Shown here: positions 25,325-39,100 of the stretch, one piece after another | Position numbering within the stretch: the first letter of the stretch is position 1 | How the letters are laid out: every line of letters begins with the position of its first letter | Assembly: GCF_050948175.1 (NCBI RefSeq) | Contig: NW_027490248.1 | Coordinates: 248,001 to 312,000 of the forward strand | Source: Xylocopa sonorina | Taxonomy: Eukaryota; Arthropoda; Insecta; Hymenoptera; Apidae | Length of the DNA: 64,000 nt | Direction of reading: 5' to 3' | Position numbers and translations under genes: made by a program | The notes under the pieces: model-generated | What the model was told of the DNA's origin: nothing | What the model saw: only the letters and a program-made list of their open reading frames with translations | The model's database searches: none

Positions 25325-28300
25325 GAAATAGCGTTTGCAGATGTCTACGTATCGAAGCAATAGAGTTCAAATGCTTCTTAAAACGAGATATTGCATCTCA
25401 TATATGTGTTTCATGATAAGATATAATATTCATTGCGAAGTGTTATGCATTCCTCTTCTACGATTCAAATGAAAGTAAATGCGACACTTCCTTGCAAGGA
25501 AATAACGATTGCAGATGTCTACGGATCGTAGCAATAGCTTTCTAATGCTTCTTAAAACGCGATATCGCATCTCATTTCTATGTTTCATGGTAAGATATAA
25601 CATAATTTGCGAAGTGTTATGTATTCCTCGTCTACACTTCAATTGAATGTGAATGCGGTACTTCCTCGCTAGGAAATAGCGTTTGCAGATGTCTACGTAT
25701 CGTAGCAATAGCTTTCTAATGCTTCTTAAAACGCGATATCGCATCTCATTTCTATGTTTCATGGTAAGATTTAATATGATTTGTTAAGTGTTATGTATTT
25801 CTCGTCTACACTTCAAATGAATGTAAATGCGACACTTCCTTGCAAGGAAATAGCGTTTGCAGATATCTACGTATCGAAGCAACAGAGCTCAAATGCTTCT
25901 TAGAACGAGATATTGCATCTCATATCTGTGTTTCATGATAAGATATAATATTCATTGCGAAGTGTTATGCATTCCTCGTCTACGATTCAAATGAAAGTAA
26001 ATGCGACTCTTCCTTGCAAGGAAATAACGATTGCAGATATCTACGTATCGTAGCAATTGCTTTCTAATGCTTCTTAAAACGCGATATCGCATCTCATTTC
26101 TATGTTTCATGGTAAGATATAATATGATTTGCGAAGTGTTATGTATTCCTCGTCCACACTTCAAATGAATATGAATGCGACACTTCCTTGCAAGGAAATA
26201 GCGTTTGCAGATGTCTACGTATCGTAGCAATAGAGTTCTAATTCCTCTTAGAGCACGATATCGCATCTCATTTCTATGTTTCATGGTAAGATATAGTATG
26301 ATTTGCGAAGTGTCATGTATTCCTCGTCTACACTTCAAATGAATGTGAATGCGACATTTCCTCGCTAGGAAATAGCGTTTGCAGATGTCTACGTATCGTA
26401 GCAATAGATTTCTAATGCTTCTTAAAGCGCGATGTCGCATCTCATTTCTATGTTTCACGGTAAGATATAATATGATTTGCGAAGTGTCATGTATTCCTCG
26501 TCTACACTTCAAATGAATGTAAGTGCGACACTTCCTTGCTAGGAAATAGCGTTTGCAGATGTCTATGTATCGTAGCAATAGAGTTATAATGCTTCTTAAA
26601 ACGCGATATCTCATCTCATTTCTATGTTTCATGGTAAGATGTAACATGATTTGCGAAGTGTTATGTACTCCTCTACACTTCAAATGAATGTAAATGCGAC
26701 ACTTCCTTGCCAGGAAATAGCGTTTGCAAATGTCTACCTATCGTAGCAATAGTGTTCTAATGCTTCTTAAAACGCGATATCGCATCTCATTTCTATGTTT
26801 CATGGTAAGATATAACATGATTTGCGAAGTGTTATGTATTCCTCGTCCACACTTCAAATGAATGTGAATGCGATACTTCCCCGCTAGGAAATAGCGTTTG
26901 CAGATGTCTACGTATCGTAGCAACAGCTTTCTAATCCTTCTTAAAACGCGATATCGCATCTCATTTCTATGTTTCATGGTAAGATATAATATGATTTGCG
27001 AAGTGTCATGTATTCCTCGTCTACACTTCAAATGAATGAAAATACGACACTTCCTTGCAAGGAAATAGCGTTTGCAGATGTCAACGTATCGTAGCAATAG
27101 AGTTCTAATTCCTCTTAGAGCGCGATATCGCATCTCATTTCTATGTTTCAAGGTAAGATATAATATGAATTGCGGAGTGTTATGTATTCCTCGTCTACAC
27201 TTCAAATGAATGTAAATGCGACACTTCCTTGCCAGGAAATAGCGTTTGCAGATGTCTACGTATCGTAGCAATGGAGTTCTTATGTTACTTAAAACGCGAT
27301 ATCGCATCTCATTTCTATGTTTCATGGTAAGATATAATATGAATTGCGAAGTGTCATGTATTCCTCGTCTACACTTCAAATGAATGTGAATGCGACACTT
27401 CCTCGCTAGGAAATAGCGCTTGCAGATGTCTACGTATCGTAGCAATAGGTTTCTAATGCTTCTTAAAGGGCCATATCTCATCTCATTTCTATGTTGCATG
27501 GTAAGATGTAATATTCATTACGAAGTGTTATGCATTCCTCGTCTACGATTCAAATGAAAGTAAATGCGACACTTCCTTGCAAGGAAATAACGATTGCAGA
27601 TGTCTACGTATCGTAGCAATAGATTTCTAATGCTTCTTAAAGCGCGATATCGCATCTCATTTCTATGTTGCATGGTAAGATGTAATATTCATTACGAAGT
27701 GTTATGCATTCCTCGTCTACGATTCAAATGAAAGTAAATGCGACACTTCCTTGCAAGGAAATAGCGTTTGCTGATGTCTACGTATCGAAGCAATAGAGTT
27801 CAAATGCTTCTTAAAACGAGATATTGCATCTCATATCTATGTTTCATGATAAGATATAATATTCATTGCGAAGTGTTATGCATTCCTCGTCTACGATTCA
27901 AATGAATGTAAATGCGACACTTCCTCGCTAGGAAATAGCGTTTGCAGATGTCTACGTATAGTAGCAATAGCTTTCTAATGCTTCTTAAAACGCGATATCG
28001 CATCTCATTTCTATGTTTCATGGTAAGATATAATATGATTTGCGAAGTGTTATGTATTCCTCGTCTACACTTCAAATGAATGTAAATGCGATACTTCCTT
28101 GCAAGGAAATAGCGTTTGCAGATGTCTACGTATCGAAGCAATAGAGTACAAATGCTTCTTAAAACGAGATATTGCATCTCATATCTGTGTTTCATGATAA
28201 GATATAATATTCATTGCGAAGTGTTATGCATTCCTCGTCTACGATTCAAATGAAAGTAAATGCGACACTTCCCTGGAAGGAAATAACGATTGCAGATGTC

Positions 28301-28662
28301 TACGTATGGTAGCATTAGCTTTCTAATGCTTCTTAAAACGCGATATCGCATCTCATTTCTATGTTTCATGGTAAGATATAATATGATTTGCGAAGTGTTA
28401 TGTATTCCTCGTCTACACTTCAAATGAATGAAAATACGACACTACCTTGCAAGGAAATAGCGTTTGCAGATGTCTACGTATCGTAGCAGTAGAGTTCTAA
28501 TTCTTCTTAAAGCGCGATATCGCATCTAATTTCTATGTTTCAAGGTAAGATATAATATGATTTGCGAAGTGTTATGTATCCCTCGTCTACACTTCAAATG
28601 AATGTAAATGCGACACTTCCTTGCCAGGAAATAGCGTTTGCAGATGACTACGTATCGTAGCA
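25325..28662 (+). repeat. Long higher-order block, copy 1 (about 3.3 kb, ~19 monomers)
   Basis: This block is repeated at 30,888-34,225 with a constant offset of 5,563 bp (32 x 174 minus 5). It mixes two monomer forms. One has gtattcctcgtctacacttc. The other has gcattcctcgtctacgattc with gaaataacgattgcag and agttcaaatgcttcttaaaacgag. A 3-base loss (gtactcctctac, about 26,668) and the gggccatatctcatc monomer (about 27,470) are good markers. The block edges were read from the first mismatches (gctagg against gcaagg on the left, aatagag against aatggag on the right). Confidence 0.88.
27992..28165 (+). repeat. Reference monomer (174 bp) showing the internal layout
   Basis: This copy is exactly 174 bp from gcgatatcgc to the aaaac before the next monomer. 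In order it holds a perfect 10-bp palindrome GCGATATCGC (27992-28001), an AT-rich stretch with taagatataatat, GAAGTGT (28044-28050) and its inverse ACACTTC (28067-28073), a second ACACTTC-like word, and a perfect 14-bp palindrome TTCCTTGCAAGGAA (28095-28108). It then has the gatgtctacgtatcg segment, which in most other copies reads CTACGTATCGTAG (5-bp arms around TAT). In this copy that last dyad is broken by cgaag. The start is arbitrary, since a tandem array has no natural first base. Confidence 0.9.
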
Positions 28663-29194
28663 ATAGAGTTCTTATGTTACTTAAAACGCGACATCGCATC
28701 TCATTTCTATGTTTCATGGTAAGATATAATATGATTTGCGAAGTGTCATGTATTCCTCGTCTACACTTCAAATGAATGTAAATGCGACACTTCCTTGCTA
28801 GGAAATAGCGTTTGCAGATGTCTACGTATCGTAGCAATAGATTTCTAATGCTTCTTAAAGCGCGATGTCGCATCTCATTTCTATGTTTCATGGTAAGATA
28901 TAACATGATTTGCTAAGTGTTATGTATTCCTCGTCTACACTTCAAATGAATGTGAATGCGATACTTCCTCGCTAGGAAATAGCGTTTGCAGATGTCTACG
29001 TATCGTAGCAATAGCTTTCTAATGCTTCTTAAAACGCGATATCGCATCTCATTTCTATGTTTCATGGTAAGATATAATATGATTTGTTAAGTGCTATGTA
29101 TTTCTCGTCTACACTTCAAATGAATGTAAACGCGACACTTCCTTGCAAGGAAATAGCGTTTGCAGATGTCTACGTATCGAAGCAATGGAGTTCA
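28152..29194 (+). repeat. 6-monomer unit, copy 1 of a 1,043-bp tandem pair
   Basis: The unit repeats at an offset of 1,043 bp, one base short of 6 x 174. The missing base is seen in ggagttcaatgc against gagttcaaatgc. Markers are cttccctggaagg, gtatggtagcattag, gaatgaaaatacgacactacc, agcagtagag and atctaatttc. Copy 1 overlaps the end of the long block that begins at 25,325, so the two duplications are nested. Confidence 0.88.
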
Positions 29195-30237
29195 ATGCTT
29201 CTTAAAACGAGATATTGCATCTCATATCTGTGTTTCATGATAAGATATAATATTCATTGCGAAGTGTTATGCATTCCTCGTCTACGATTCAAATGAAAGT
29301 AAATGCGACACTTCCCTGGAAGGAAATAACGATTGCAGATGTCTACGTATGGTAGCATTAGCTTTCTAATGCTTCTTAAAACGCGATATCGCATCTCATT
29401 TCTATGTTTCATGGTAAGATATAATATGATTTGCGAAGTGTTATGTATTCCTCGTCTACACTTCAAATGAATGAAAATACGACACTACCTTGCAAGGAAA
29501 TAGCGTTTGCAGATGTCTACGTATCGTAGCAGTAGAGTTCTAATTCTTCTTAAAGCGCGGTATCGCATCTAATTTCTATGTTTCAAGGTAAGATATAATA
29601 TGATTTGCGAAGTGTTATGTATCCCTCGTCTACACTTCAAATGAATGTAAATGCGACACTTCCTTGCCAGGAAATAGCGTTTGCAGATGACTACGTATCG
29701 TAGCAATAGAGTTCTTATGTTACTTAAAACGCGACATCGCATCTCATTTCTATGTTTCATGGTAAGATATAATATGATTTGCGAAGTGTCATGTATTCCT
29801 CGTCTACACTTCAAATGAATGTAAATGCGACACTTCCTTGCTAGGAAATAGCGTTTGCAGATGTCTACGTATCGTAGCAATAGATTTCTAATGCTTCTTA
29901 AAGCGCGATGTCGCATCTCATTTCTATGTTTCATGGTAAGATATAACATGATTTGCTAAGTGTTATGTATTCCTCGTCTACACTTCAAATGAATGTGAAT
30001 GCGATACTTCCTCGCTAGGAAATAGCGTTTGCAGATGTCTACGTATCGTAGCAATAGCTTTCTAATGCTTCTTAAAACGCGATATCGCATCTCATTTCTA
30101 TGTTTCATGGTAAGATATAATATGATTTGTTAAGTGTTACGTATTTCTCGTCTACACTTCAAATGAATGTAAACGCGACACTTCCTTGCAAGGAAATAGC
30201 GTTTGCAGATGTCTACGTATCGAAGCAATGGAGTTCA
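29195..30237 (+). repeat. 6-monomer unit, copy 2 of a 1,043-bp tandem pair
   Basis: This copy is directly adjacent to copy 1. Differences noticed are cggtatcgc for cgatatcgc near 29,559, and gtgttacg for gtgctatg near 30,136. The match fades after about 30,290 (atatttattg, gcaagcaaataac). Confidence 0.88.
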
Positions 30238-30887
30238 ATGCTTCTTAAAACGAGATATTGCATCTCATATCTGTGTTTCATGATAAGATATAATATTTAT
30301 TGCGAAGTGTTATGCATTCCTCGTCTACGATTCAAATGAAAGTAAGTGCGACACTTCCTTGCAAGCAAATAACGATTGCAGATGTCTACGTATCGTAGCA
30401 ATAGCTTTCTAATGCTTCTTAAAACGCGATATCGCATCTCATTTCTATGTTTCATGGTAAGATATAATATGATTTGCGAAGTGTTATGTATTCCTCGTCT
30501 ACGCTTCAAATGAATGTAAATGCGACACTTCCTTGCTAGGAAATAGCGTCTGCAGATGTCTAGGTATCGTAGCGATAGAGTTCTAATGCTCCTTAAAACG
30601 CGATATCGCATCTCATATCTATGTTTCATGGTAAGATATAATATGATTTGCGAAGAGTTATGTATTCCTCGTCTACACTTCAAATGAATGTAAATGCGGC
30701 ACTTCCTTGCTAGGAAATAGCGTCTGCAGATGTCTAGGTATCGTAGCGATAGAGTTCTAATGCTTCTTAAAACGCGATATCGCATCTCATTTCTATGTTT
30801 CATGGTAAGATATAATGTGATTTGCGAAGAGTTATGTATTCCTCGTCTACACTTCAAATGAATGTAAATGCGACACTTCCTTGCAAG
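30238..30887 (+). repeat. Zone C linker monomers
   Basis: About four monomers. Two of them carry gtctgcagatgtctaggtatcgtagcgatag and gcgaagagttatg and are themselves near-copies 174 bp apart (about 30,540-30,713 and 30,714-30,887). This is a single-monomer duplication. Confidence 0.75.
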
Positions 30888-33800
30888 GAAATAGCGTTTG
30901 CAGATGTCTACGTATCGAAGCAATAGAGTTCAAATGCTTCTTAAAACGAGATATTGCATCTCATATATGTGTTTCATGATAAGATATAATATTCATTGCG
31001 AAGTGTTATGCATTCCTCTTCTACGATTCAAATGAATGTAAATGCGACACTTCCTTGCAAGGAAATAACGATTGCAGATGTCTACGGATCGTAGCAATAG
31101 CTTTCTAATGCTTCTTAAAACGCGATATCGCATCTCATTTCTATGTTTCATGGTAAGATATAACATAATTTGCGAAGTGTTATGTATTCCTCGTCTACAC
31201 TTCAATTGAATGTGAATGCGGTACTTCCTCGCTAGGAAATAGCGTTTGCAGATGTCTACGTATCGTAGCAATAGCTTTCTAATGCTTCTTAAAACGCGAT
31301 ATCGCATCTCATTTCTATGTTTCATGGTAAGATTTAATATGATTTGTTAAGTGTTATGTATTTCTCGTCTACACTTCAAATGAATGTAAATGCGACACTT
31401 CCTTGCAAGGAAATAGCGTTTGCAGATATCTACGTATCGAAGCAACAGAGCTCAAATGCTTCTTAGAACGAGATATTGCATCTCATATCTGTGTTTCATG
31501 ATAAGATATAATATTCATTGCGAAGTGTTATGCATTCCTCGTCTACGATTCAAATGAAAGTAAATGCGACTCTTCCTTGCAAGGAAATAACGATTGCAGA
31601 TATCTACGTATCGTAGCAATTGCTTTCTAATGCTTCTTAAAACGCGATATCGCATCTCATTTCTATGTTTCATGGTAAGATATAATATGATTTGCGAAGT
31701 GTTATGTATTCCTCGTCCACACTTCAAATGAATATGAATGCGACACTTCCTTGCAAGGAAATAGCGTTTGCAGATGTCTACGTATCGTAGCAATAGAGTT
31801 CTAATTCCTCTTAGAGCACGATATCGCATCTCATTTCTATGTTTCATGGTAAGATATAGTATGATTTGCGAAGTGTCATGTATTCCTCGTCTACACTTCA
31901 AATGAATGTGAATGCGACATTTCCTCGCTAGGAAATAGCGTTTGCAGATGTCTACGTATCGTAGCAATAGATTTCTAATGCTTCTTAAAGCGCGATGTCG
32001 CATCTCATTTCTATGTTTCACGGTAAGATATAATATGATTTGCGAAGTGTCATGTATTCCTCGTCTACACTTCAAATGAATGTAAGTGCGACACTTCCTT
32101 GCTAGGAAATAGCGTTTGCAGATGTCTATGTATCGTAGCAATAGAGTTATAATGCTTCTTAAAACGCGATATCTCATCTCATTTCTATGTTTCATGGTAA
32201 GATGTAACATGATTTGCGAAGTGTTATGTACTCCTCTACACTTCAAATGAATGTAAATGCGACACTTCCTTGCCAGGAAATAGCGTTTGCAAATGTCTAC
32301 CTATCGTAGCAATAGTGTTCTAATGCTTCTTAAAACGCGATATCGCATCTCATTTCTATGTTTCATGGTAAGATATAACATGATTTGCGAAGTGTTATGT
32401 ATTCCTCGTCCACACTTCAAATGAATGTGAATGCGATACTTCCCCGCTAGGAAATAGCGTTTGCAGATGTCTACGTATCGTAGCAACAGCTTTCTAATCC
32501 TTCTTAAAACGCGATATCGCATCTCATTTCTATGTTTCATGGTAAGATATAATATGATTTGCGAAGTGTCATGTATTCCTCGTCTACACTTCAAATGAAT
32601 GAAAATACGACACTTCCTTGCAAGGAAATAGCGTTTGCAGATGTCTACGTATCGTAGCAATAGAGTTCTAATTCCTCTTAGAGCGCGATATCGCATCTCA
32701 TTTCTATGTTTCAAGGTAAGATATAATATGAATTGCGGAGTGTTATGTATTCCTCGTCTACACTTCAAATGAATGTAAATGCGACACTTCCTTGCCAGGA
32801 AATAGCGTTTGCAGATGTCTACGTATCGTAGCAATGGAGTTCTTATGTTACTTAAAACGCGATATCGCATCTCATTTCTATGTTTCATGGTAAGATATAA
32901 TATGAATTGCGAAGTGTCATGTATTCCTCGTCTACACTTCAAATGAATGTGAATGCGACACTTCCTCGCTAGGAAATAGCGCTTGCAGATGTCTACGTAT
33001 CGTAGCAATAGGTTTCTAATGCTTCTTAAAGGGCCATATCTCATCTCATTTCTATGTTGCATGGTAAGATGTAATATTCATTACGAAGTGTTATGCATTC
33101 CTCGTCTACGATTCAAATGAAAGTAAATGCGACACTTCCTTGCAAGGAAATAACGATTGCAGATGTCTACGTATCGTAGCAATAGATTTCTAATGCTTCT
33201 TAAAGCGCGATATCGCATCTCATTTCTATGTTGCATGGTAAGATGTAATATTCATTACGAAGTGTTATGCATTCCTCGTCTACGATTCAAATGAAAGTAA
33301 ATGCGACACTTCCTTGCAAGGAAATAGCGTTTGCTGATGTCTACGTATCGAAGCAATAGAGTTCAAATGCTTCTTAAAACGAGATATTGCATCTCATATC
33401 TATGTTTCATGATAAGATATAATATTCATTGCGAAGTGTTATGCATTCCTCGTCTACGATTCAAATGAATGTAAATGCGACACTTCCTCGCTAGGAAATA
33501 GCGTTTGCAGATGTCTACGTATAGTAGCAATAGCTTTCTAATGCTTCTTAAAACGCGATATCGCATCTCATTTCTATGTTTCATGGTAAGATATAATATG
33601 ATTTGCGAAGTGTTATGTATTCCTCGTCTACACTTCAAATGAATGTAAATGCGATACTTCCTTGCAAGGAAATAGCGTTTGCAGATGTCTACGTATCGAA
33701 GCAATAGAGTACAAATGCTTCTTAAAACGAGATATTGCATCTCATATCTGTGTTTCATGATAAGATATAATATTCATTGCGAAGTGTTATGCATTCCTCG

Positions 33801-34225
33801 TCTACGATTCAAATGAAAGTAAATGCGACACTTCCCTGGAAGGAAATAACGATTGCAGATGTCTACGTATGGTAGCATTAGCTTTCTAATGCTTCTTAAA
33901 ACGCGATATCGCATCTCATTTCTATGTTTCATGGTAAGATATAATATGATTTGCGAAGTGTTATGTATTCCTCGTCTACACTTCAAATGAATGAAAATAC
34001 GACACTACCTTGCAAGGAAATAGCGTTTGCAGATGTCTACGTATCGTAGCAGTAGAGTTCTAATTCTTCTTAAAGCGCGATATCGCATCTAATTTCTATG
34101 TTTCAAGGTAAGATATAATATGATTTGCGAAGTGTTATGTATCCCTCGTCTACACTTCAAATGAATGTAAATGCGACACTTCCTTGCCAGGAAATAGCGT
34201 TTGCAGATGACTACGTATCGTAGCA
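30888..34225 (+). repeat. Long higher-order block, copy 2 (about 3.3 kb, ~19 monomers)
   Basis: This is a second copy of 25,325-28,662 at +5,563 bp, keeping the same indels. One substitution is visible by eye near 31,034 (gaatgtaaatg against gaaagtaaatg). Conceptual minus-strand translations of the two copies over 25,952-26,683 and 26,738-27,499 are identical to those at 31,515-32,246 and 32,301-33,062, so identity is very high. The two copies are separated by the 6-monomer pair and are not adjacent. Confidence 0.88.
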
Positions 34226-36108
34226 ATGGAGTTCTTATGTTACTTAAAACGCGATATCGCATCTCATTTCTATGTTTCATGGTAAGATATAATATGATTT
34301 GCGAAGTGTCATGTATTCCTCGTCTACACTTCAAATGAATGTGAATGCGACATTTCCTCGCTATGTAATAGCGTTTGCAGATGTCTACGTATCGTAGCAA
34401 TAGATTTCCAATGCTTCTTAAAGCGCGATATCGCATCTCATTTCTATGTTGCATGGTAAGATGTAATATACATTACGAAGTGTTATGCATTCCTCGTCTA
34501 CGATTCAAATGAAAGCTAAATGCGACACTTCCTTGCAAGGAAATAAAGATTGCAGATGTCTACGTATCGTAGCAATAGAGTTCATATGATTCTTAAAACG
34601 CGATATGTCGCATCACATTTCTATGTTTCATGGTAAGATATAACATGATTTGCGAAGTGTTATGTATTCCTCGTCTACACTTCAAATGAATGTGAATGCG
34701 ATACTTCCTCGCTAGGAAATAGCGTTTGCAGATATCTACGTATCGTAGCAATAGCTTTCTAATGCTTCTTAAAACGCGATATCGCATCTCATTTCTATGT
34801 TTCATGGTAAGATATAATATGATTTGTTAAGTGTTATGTATTTCTCGTCTACACTTCAAATGAATGTAAACGCGACACTTCCTTGCAAGGAAATAGCGTT
34901 TGCAGATGTCTACGTATCGAAGCAATGGAGTTCAAAGCTTCTTAAAACGAGATATTGCATCTCATATCTGTGTTTCATGATAAGATATTATATTCATTGC
35001 GAAGTGTTATGCATTCCTCGTCTACGATTCAAATGAAAGTAAATGCGACACTTCCTTGCAAGGAAATAACGATTGCAGATGTCTACGTATCGTAGCAATA
35101 GCTTTCTAATGCTTCTTAAAACGCGATATCGCATCTCATTTCTATGTTTCATGGTAAGATATAATATGAATTGCGAAGTGTCATGTATTCCTCGTCTACA
35201 CTTCAAATGAATGTGAATGCGACACTTCCTTGCTAGGAAATAGCGTTTGCAGATGTCTACGTATCGAAGCAATAGAGTTCAAATGCTTCTTAAAACGAGA
35301 TATTGCATCTCATATATGTGTTTCATGATAAGATATAATATTCATTGCGAAGTGTTATGCATTCCTCTTCTACGATTCAAATGAAAGTAAATGCGACACT
35401 TCCTTGCAAGGAAATAACGATTGCAGATGTCTACGGATCGTAGCAATAGCTTTCTAATGCTTCTTAAAACGCGATATCGCATCTCATTTCTATGTTTCAT
35501 GGTAAGATATAACATAATTTGCGAAGTGTTATGTATTCCTCGTCTACACTTCAATTGAATGTGAATGCGGTACTTCCTCGCTAGGAAATAGCGTTTGCAG
35601 ATGTCTACGTATCGTAGCAATAGCTTTCTAATGCTTCTTAAAACGCGATATCGCATCTCATTTCTATGTTTCATGGTAAGATTTAATATGATTTGTTAAG
35701 TGTTATGTATTTCTCGTCTACACTTCAAATGAATGTAAATGCGACACTTCCTTGCAAGGAAATAGCGTTTGCAGATATCTACGTATCGAAGCAACAGAGC
35801 TCAAATGCTTCTTAGAACGAGATATTGCATCTCATATCTGTGTTTCATGATAAGATATAATATTCATTGCGAAGTGTTATGCATTCCTCGTCTACGATTC
35901 AAATGAAAGTAAATGCGACTCTTCCTTGCAAGGAAATAACGATTGCAGATATCTACGTATCGTAGCAATAGCTTTCTAATGCTTCTTAAAACGCGATATC
36001 GCATCTCATTTCTATGTTTCATGGTAAGATATAATATGATTTGCGAAGTGTTATGTATTCCTCGTCCACACTTCAAATGAATATGAATGCGACACTTCCT
36101 TGCAAGGA
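34226..36108 (+). repeat. Mosaic of earlier blocks
   Basis: About 34,692-36,111 matches 24,780-26,199 at an offset of 9,912 bp (57 x 174 minus 6). The stretch 33,324-34,820 matches 36,110-37,606 at 2,786 bp. The stretch holds two new small insertions that become markers of the following unit: gaaagctaaatg (+1) and cgatatgtcgcatc (+2), at about 34,514 and 34,606. No gene is visible. Confidence 0.8.
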
Positions 36109-39100
36109 AATAGCGTTTGCTGATGTCTACGTATCGAAGCAATAGAGTTCAAATGCTTCTTAAAACGAGATATTGCATCTCATATCTATGTTTCATGATA
36201 AGATATAATATTCATTGCGAAGTGTTATGCATTCCTCGTCTACGATTCAAATGAATGTAAATGCGACACTTCCTCGCTAGGAAATAGCGTTTGCAGATGT
36301 CTACGTATAGTAGCAATAGCTTTCTAATGCTTCTTAAAACGCGATATCGCATCTCATTTCTATGTTTCATGGTAAGATATAATATGATTTGCGAAGTGTT
36401 ATGTATTCCTCGTCTACACTTCAAATGAATGTAAATGCGATACTTCCTTGCAAGGAAATAGCGTTTGCAGATGTCTACGTATCGAAGCAATAGAGTACAA
36501 ATGCTTCTTAAAACGAGATATTGCATCTCATATCTGTGTTTCATGATAAGATATAATATTCATTGCGAAGTGTTATGCATTCCTCGTCTACGATTCAAAT
36601 GAAAGTAAATGCGACACTTCCCTGGAAGGAAATAACGATTGCAGATGTCTACGTATGGTAGCATTAGCTTTCTAATGCTTCTTAAAACGCGATATCGCAT
36701 CTCATTTCTATGTTTCATGGTAAGATATAATATGATTTGCGAAGTGTTATGTATTCCTCGTCTACACTTCAAATGAATGAAAATACGACACTACCTTGCA
36801 AGGAAATAGCGTTTGCAGATGTCTACGTATCGTAGCAGTAGAGTTCTAATTCTTCTTAAAGCGCGATATCGCATCTAATTTCTATGTTTCAAGGTAAGAT
36901 ATAATATGATTTGCGAAGTGTTATGTATCCCTCGTCTACACTTCAAATGAATGTAAATGCGACACTTCCTTGCCAGGAAATAGCGTTTGCAGATGACTAC
37001 GTATCGTAGCAATGGAGTTCTTATGTTACTTAAAACGCGATATCGCATCTCATTTCTATGTTTCATGGTAAGATATAATATGATTTGCGAAGTGTCATGT
37101 ATTCCTCGTCTACACTTCAAATGAATGTGAATGCGACATTTCCTCGCTATGTAATAGCGTTTGCAGATGTCTACGTATCGTAGCAATAGATTTCCAATGC
37201 TTCTTAAAGCGCGATATCGCATCTCATTTCTATGTTGCATGGTAAGATGTAATATACATTACGAAGTGTTATGCATTCCTCGTCTACGATTCAAATGAAA
37301 GCTAAATGCGACACTTCCTTGCAAGGAAATAAAGATTGCAGATGTCTACGTATCGTAGCAATAGAGTTCATATGATTCTTAAAACGCGATATGTCGCATC
37401 TCATTTCTATGTTTCATGGTAAGATATAACATGATTTGCGAAGTGTTATGTATTCCTCGTCTACACTTCAAATGAATGTGAATGCGATACTTCCTCGCTA
37501 GGAAATAGCGTTTGCAGATATCTACGTATCGTAGCAATAGCTTTCTAATGCTTCTTAAAACGCGATATCGCATCTCATTTCTATGTTTCATGGTAAGATA
37601 TAATATGATTTGCGAAGTGCTATGTATTCCTCGTCTACACTTCAAATGAATGTAAATGCGACATTTCCTCGCTAGGAAATAGCGTTTGCAGATGTCTACG
37701 TATCGTAGCAATAGATTTCTAATGCTTCTTAAAGCGCGATATCGCATCGCATTTCTATGTTGCATGGTAAGATGTAATATTCATTACGAAGTGTTATGCA
37801 TTCCTCGTCTACGATTCAAATGAAAGTAAATGCGACACTTCCTTGCAAGGAAATAGCGTTTGCTGATGTCTACGTATCGAAGCAATAGTGTTCAAATGCT
37901 TCTTAAAACGAGATATTGCATCTCATATCTATGTTTCATGATAAGATATAATATTCATTGCGAAGTGTTATGCATTCCTCGTCTACGATTCAAATGAATG
38001 TAAATGCGACACTTCCTCGCTAGGAAATAGCGTTTGCAGATGTCTACGTATAGTAGCAATAGCTTTCTAATGCTTCTTAAAACGCGATATCGCATCTCAT
38101 TTCTATGTTTCATGGTAAGATATAATATGATTTGCGAAGTGTTATGTATTCCTCGTCTACACTTCAAATGAATGTAAATGCGATACTTCCTTGCAAGGAA
38201 ATAGCGTTTGCAGATGTCTACGTATCGAAGCAATAGAGTACAAATGCTTCTTAAAACGAGATATTGCATCTCATATCTGTGTTTCATGATAAGATATAAT
38301 ATTCATTGCGAAGTGTTATGCATTCCTCGTCTACGATTCAAATGAAAGTAAATGCGACACTTCCCTGGAAGGAAATAACGATTGCAGATGTCTACGTATG
38401 GTAGCATTAGCTTTCTAATGCTTCTTAAAACGCGATATCGCATCTCATTTCTATGTTTCATGGTAAGATATAATATGATTTGCGAAGTGTCATGTATTCC
38501 TCGTCTACACTTCAAATGAATGTGAATGCGACATTTCCTCGCTATGTAATAGCGTTTGCAGATGTCTACGTATCGTAGCAATAGATTTCTAATGCTTCTT
38601 AAAGCGCGATATCGCATCTCATTCCTCTGTTTCATGGTAAGATATAATATGATTTGCGAAGTGTCATGTATTCCTCGTCTACACTTCAAATGAATGTAAA
38701 TGCGACACTTCCTTACAAGGAAATAGCGTTTGCAGATGTTTACCTATCGTAGCAATAGAGTTCTAATGCTTCTTAGAACGGGATATCGCTTCTCATTTCT
38801 ATGTTTCATGGTAAGATATAATATGAGTTGCGAAGTGTCATGTATTCCTCGTCTACACTTCAAATGAATGTGAATGCGACACTTCCTCGCTAGGAAATAG
38901 CGCTTGCAGATGTCTACGTATCGTAGCAATAGGTTTCTAATGCTTCTTAAAGGGCCATATCTCATCTCATTTCTATGTTGCATGGTAAGATGTAATATTC
39001 ATTACGAAGTGTTATGCATTCCTCGTCTACGATTCAAATGAAAGTAAATGCGACACTTCCTTGCAAGGAAATAACGATTGCAGATGTCTACGTATCGTAG

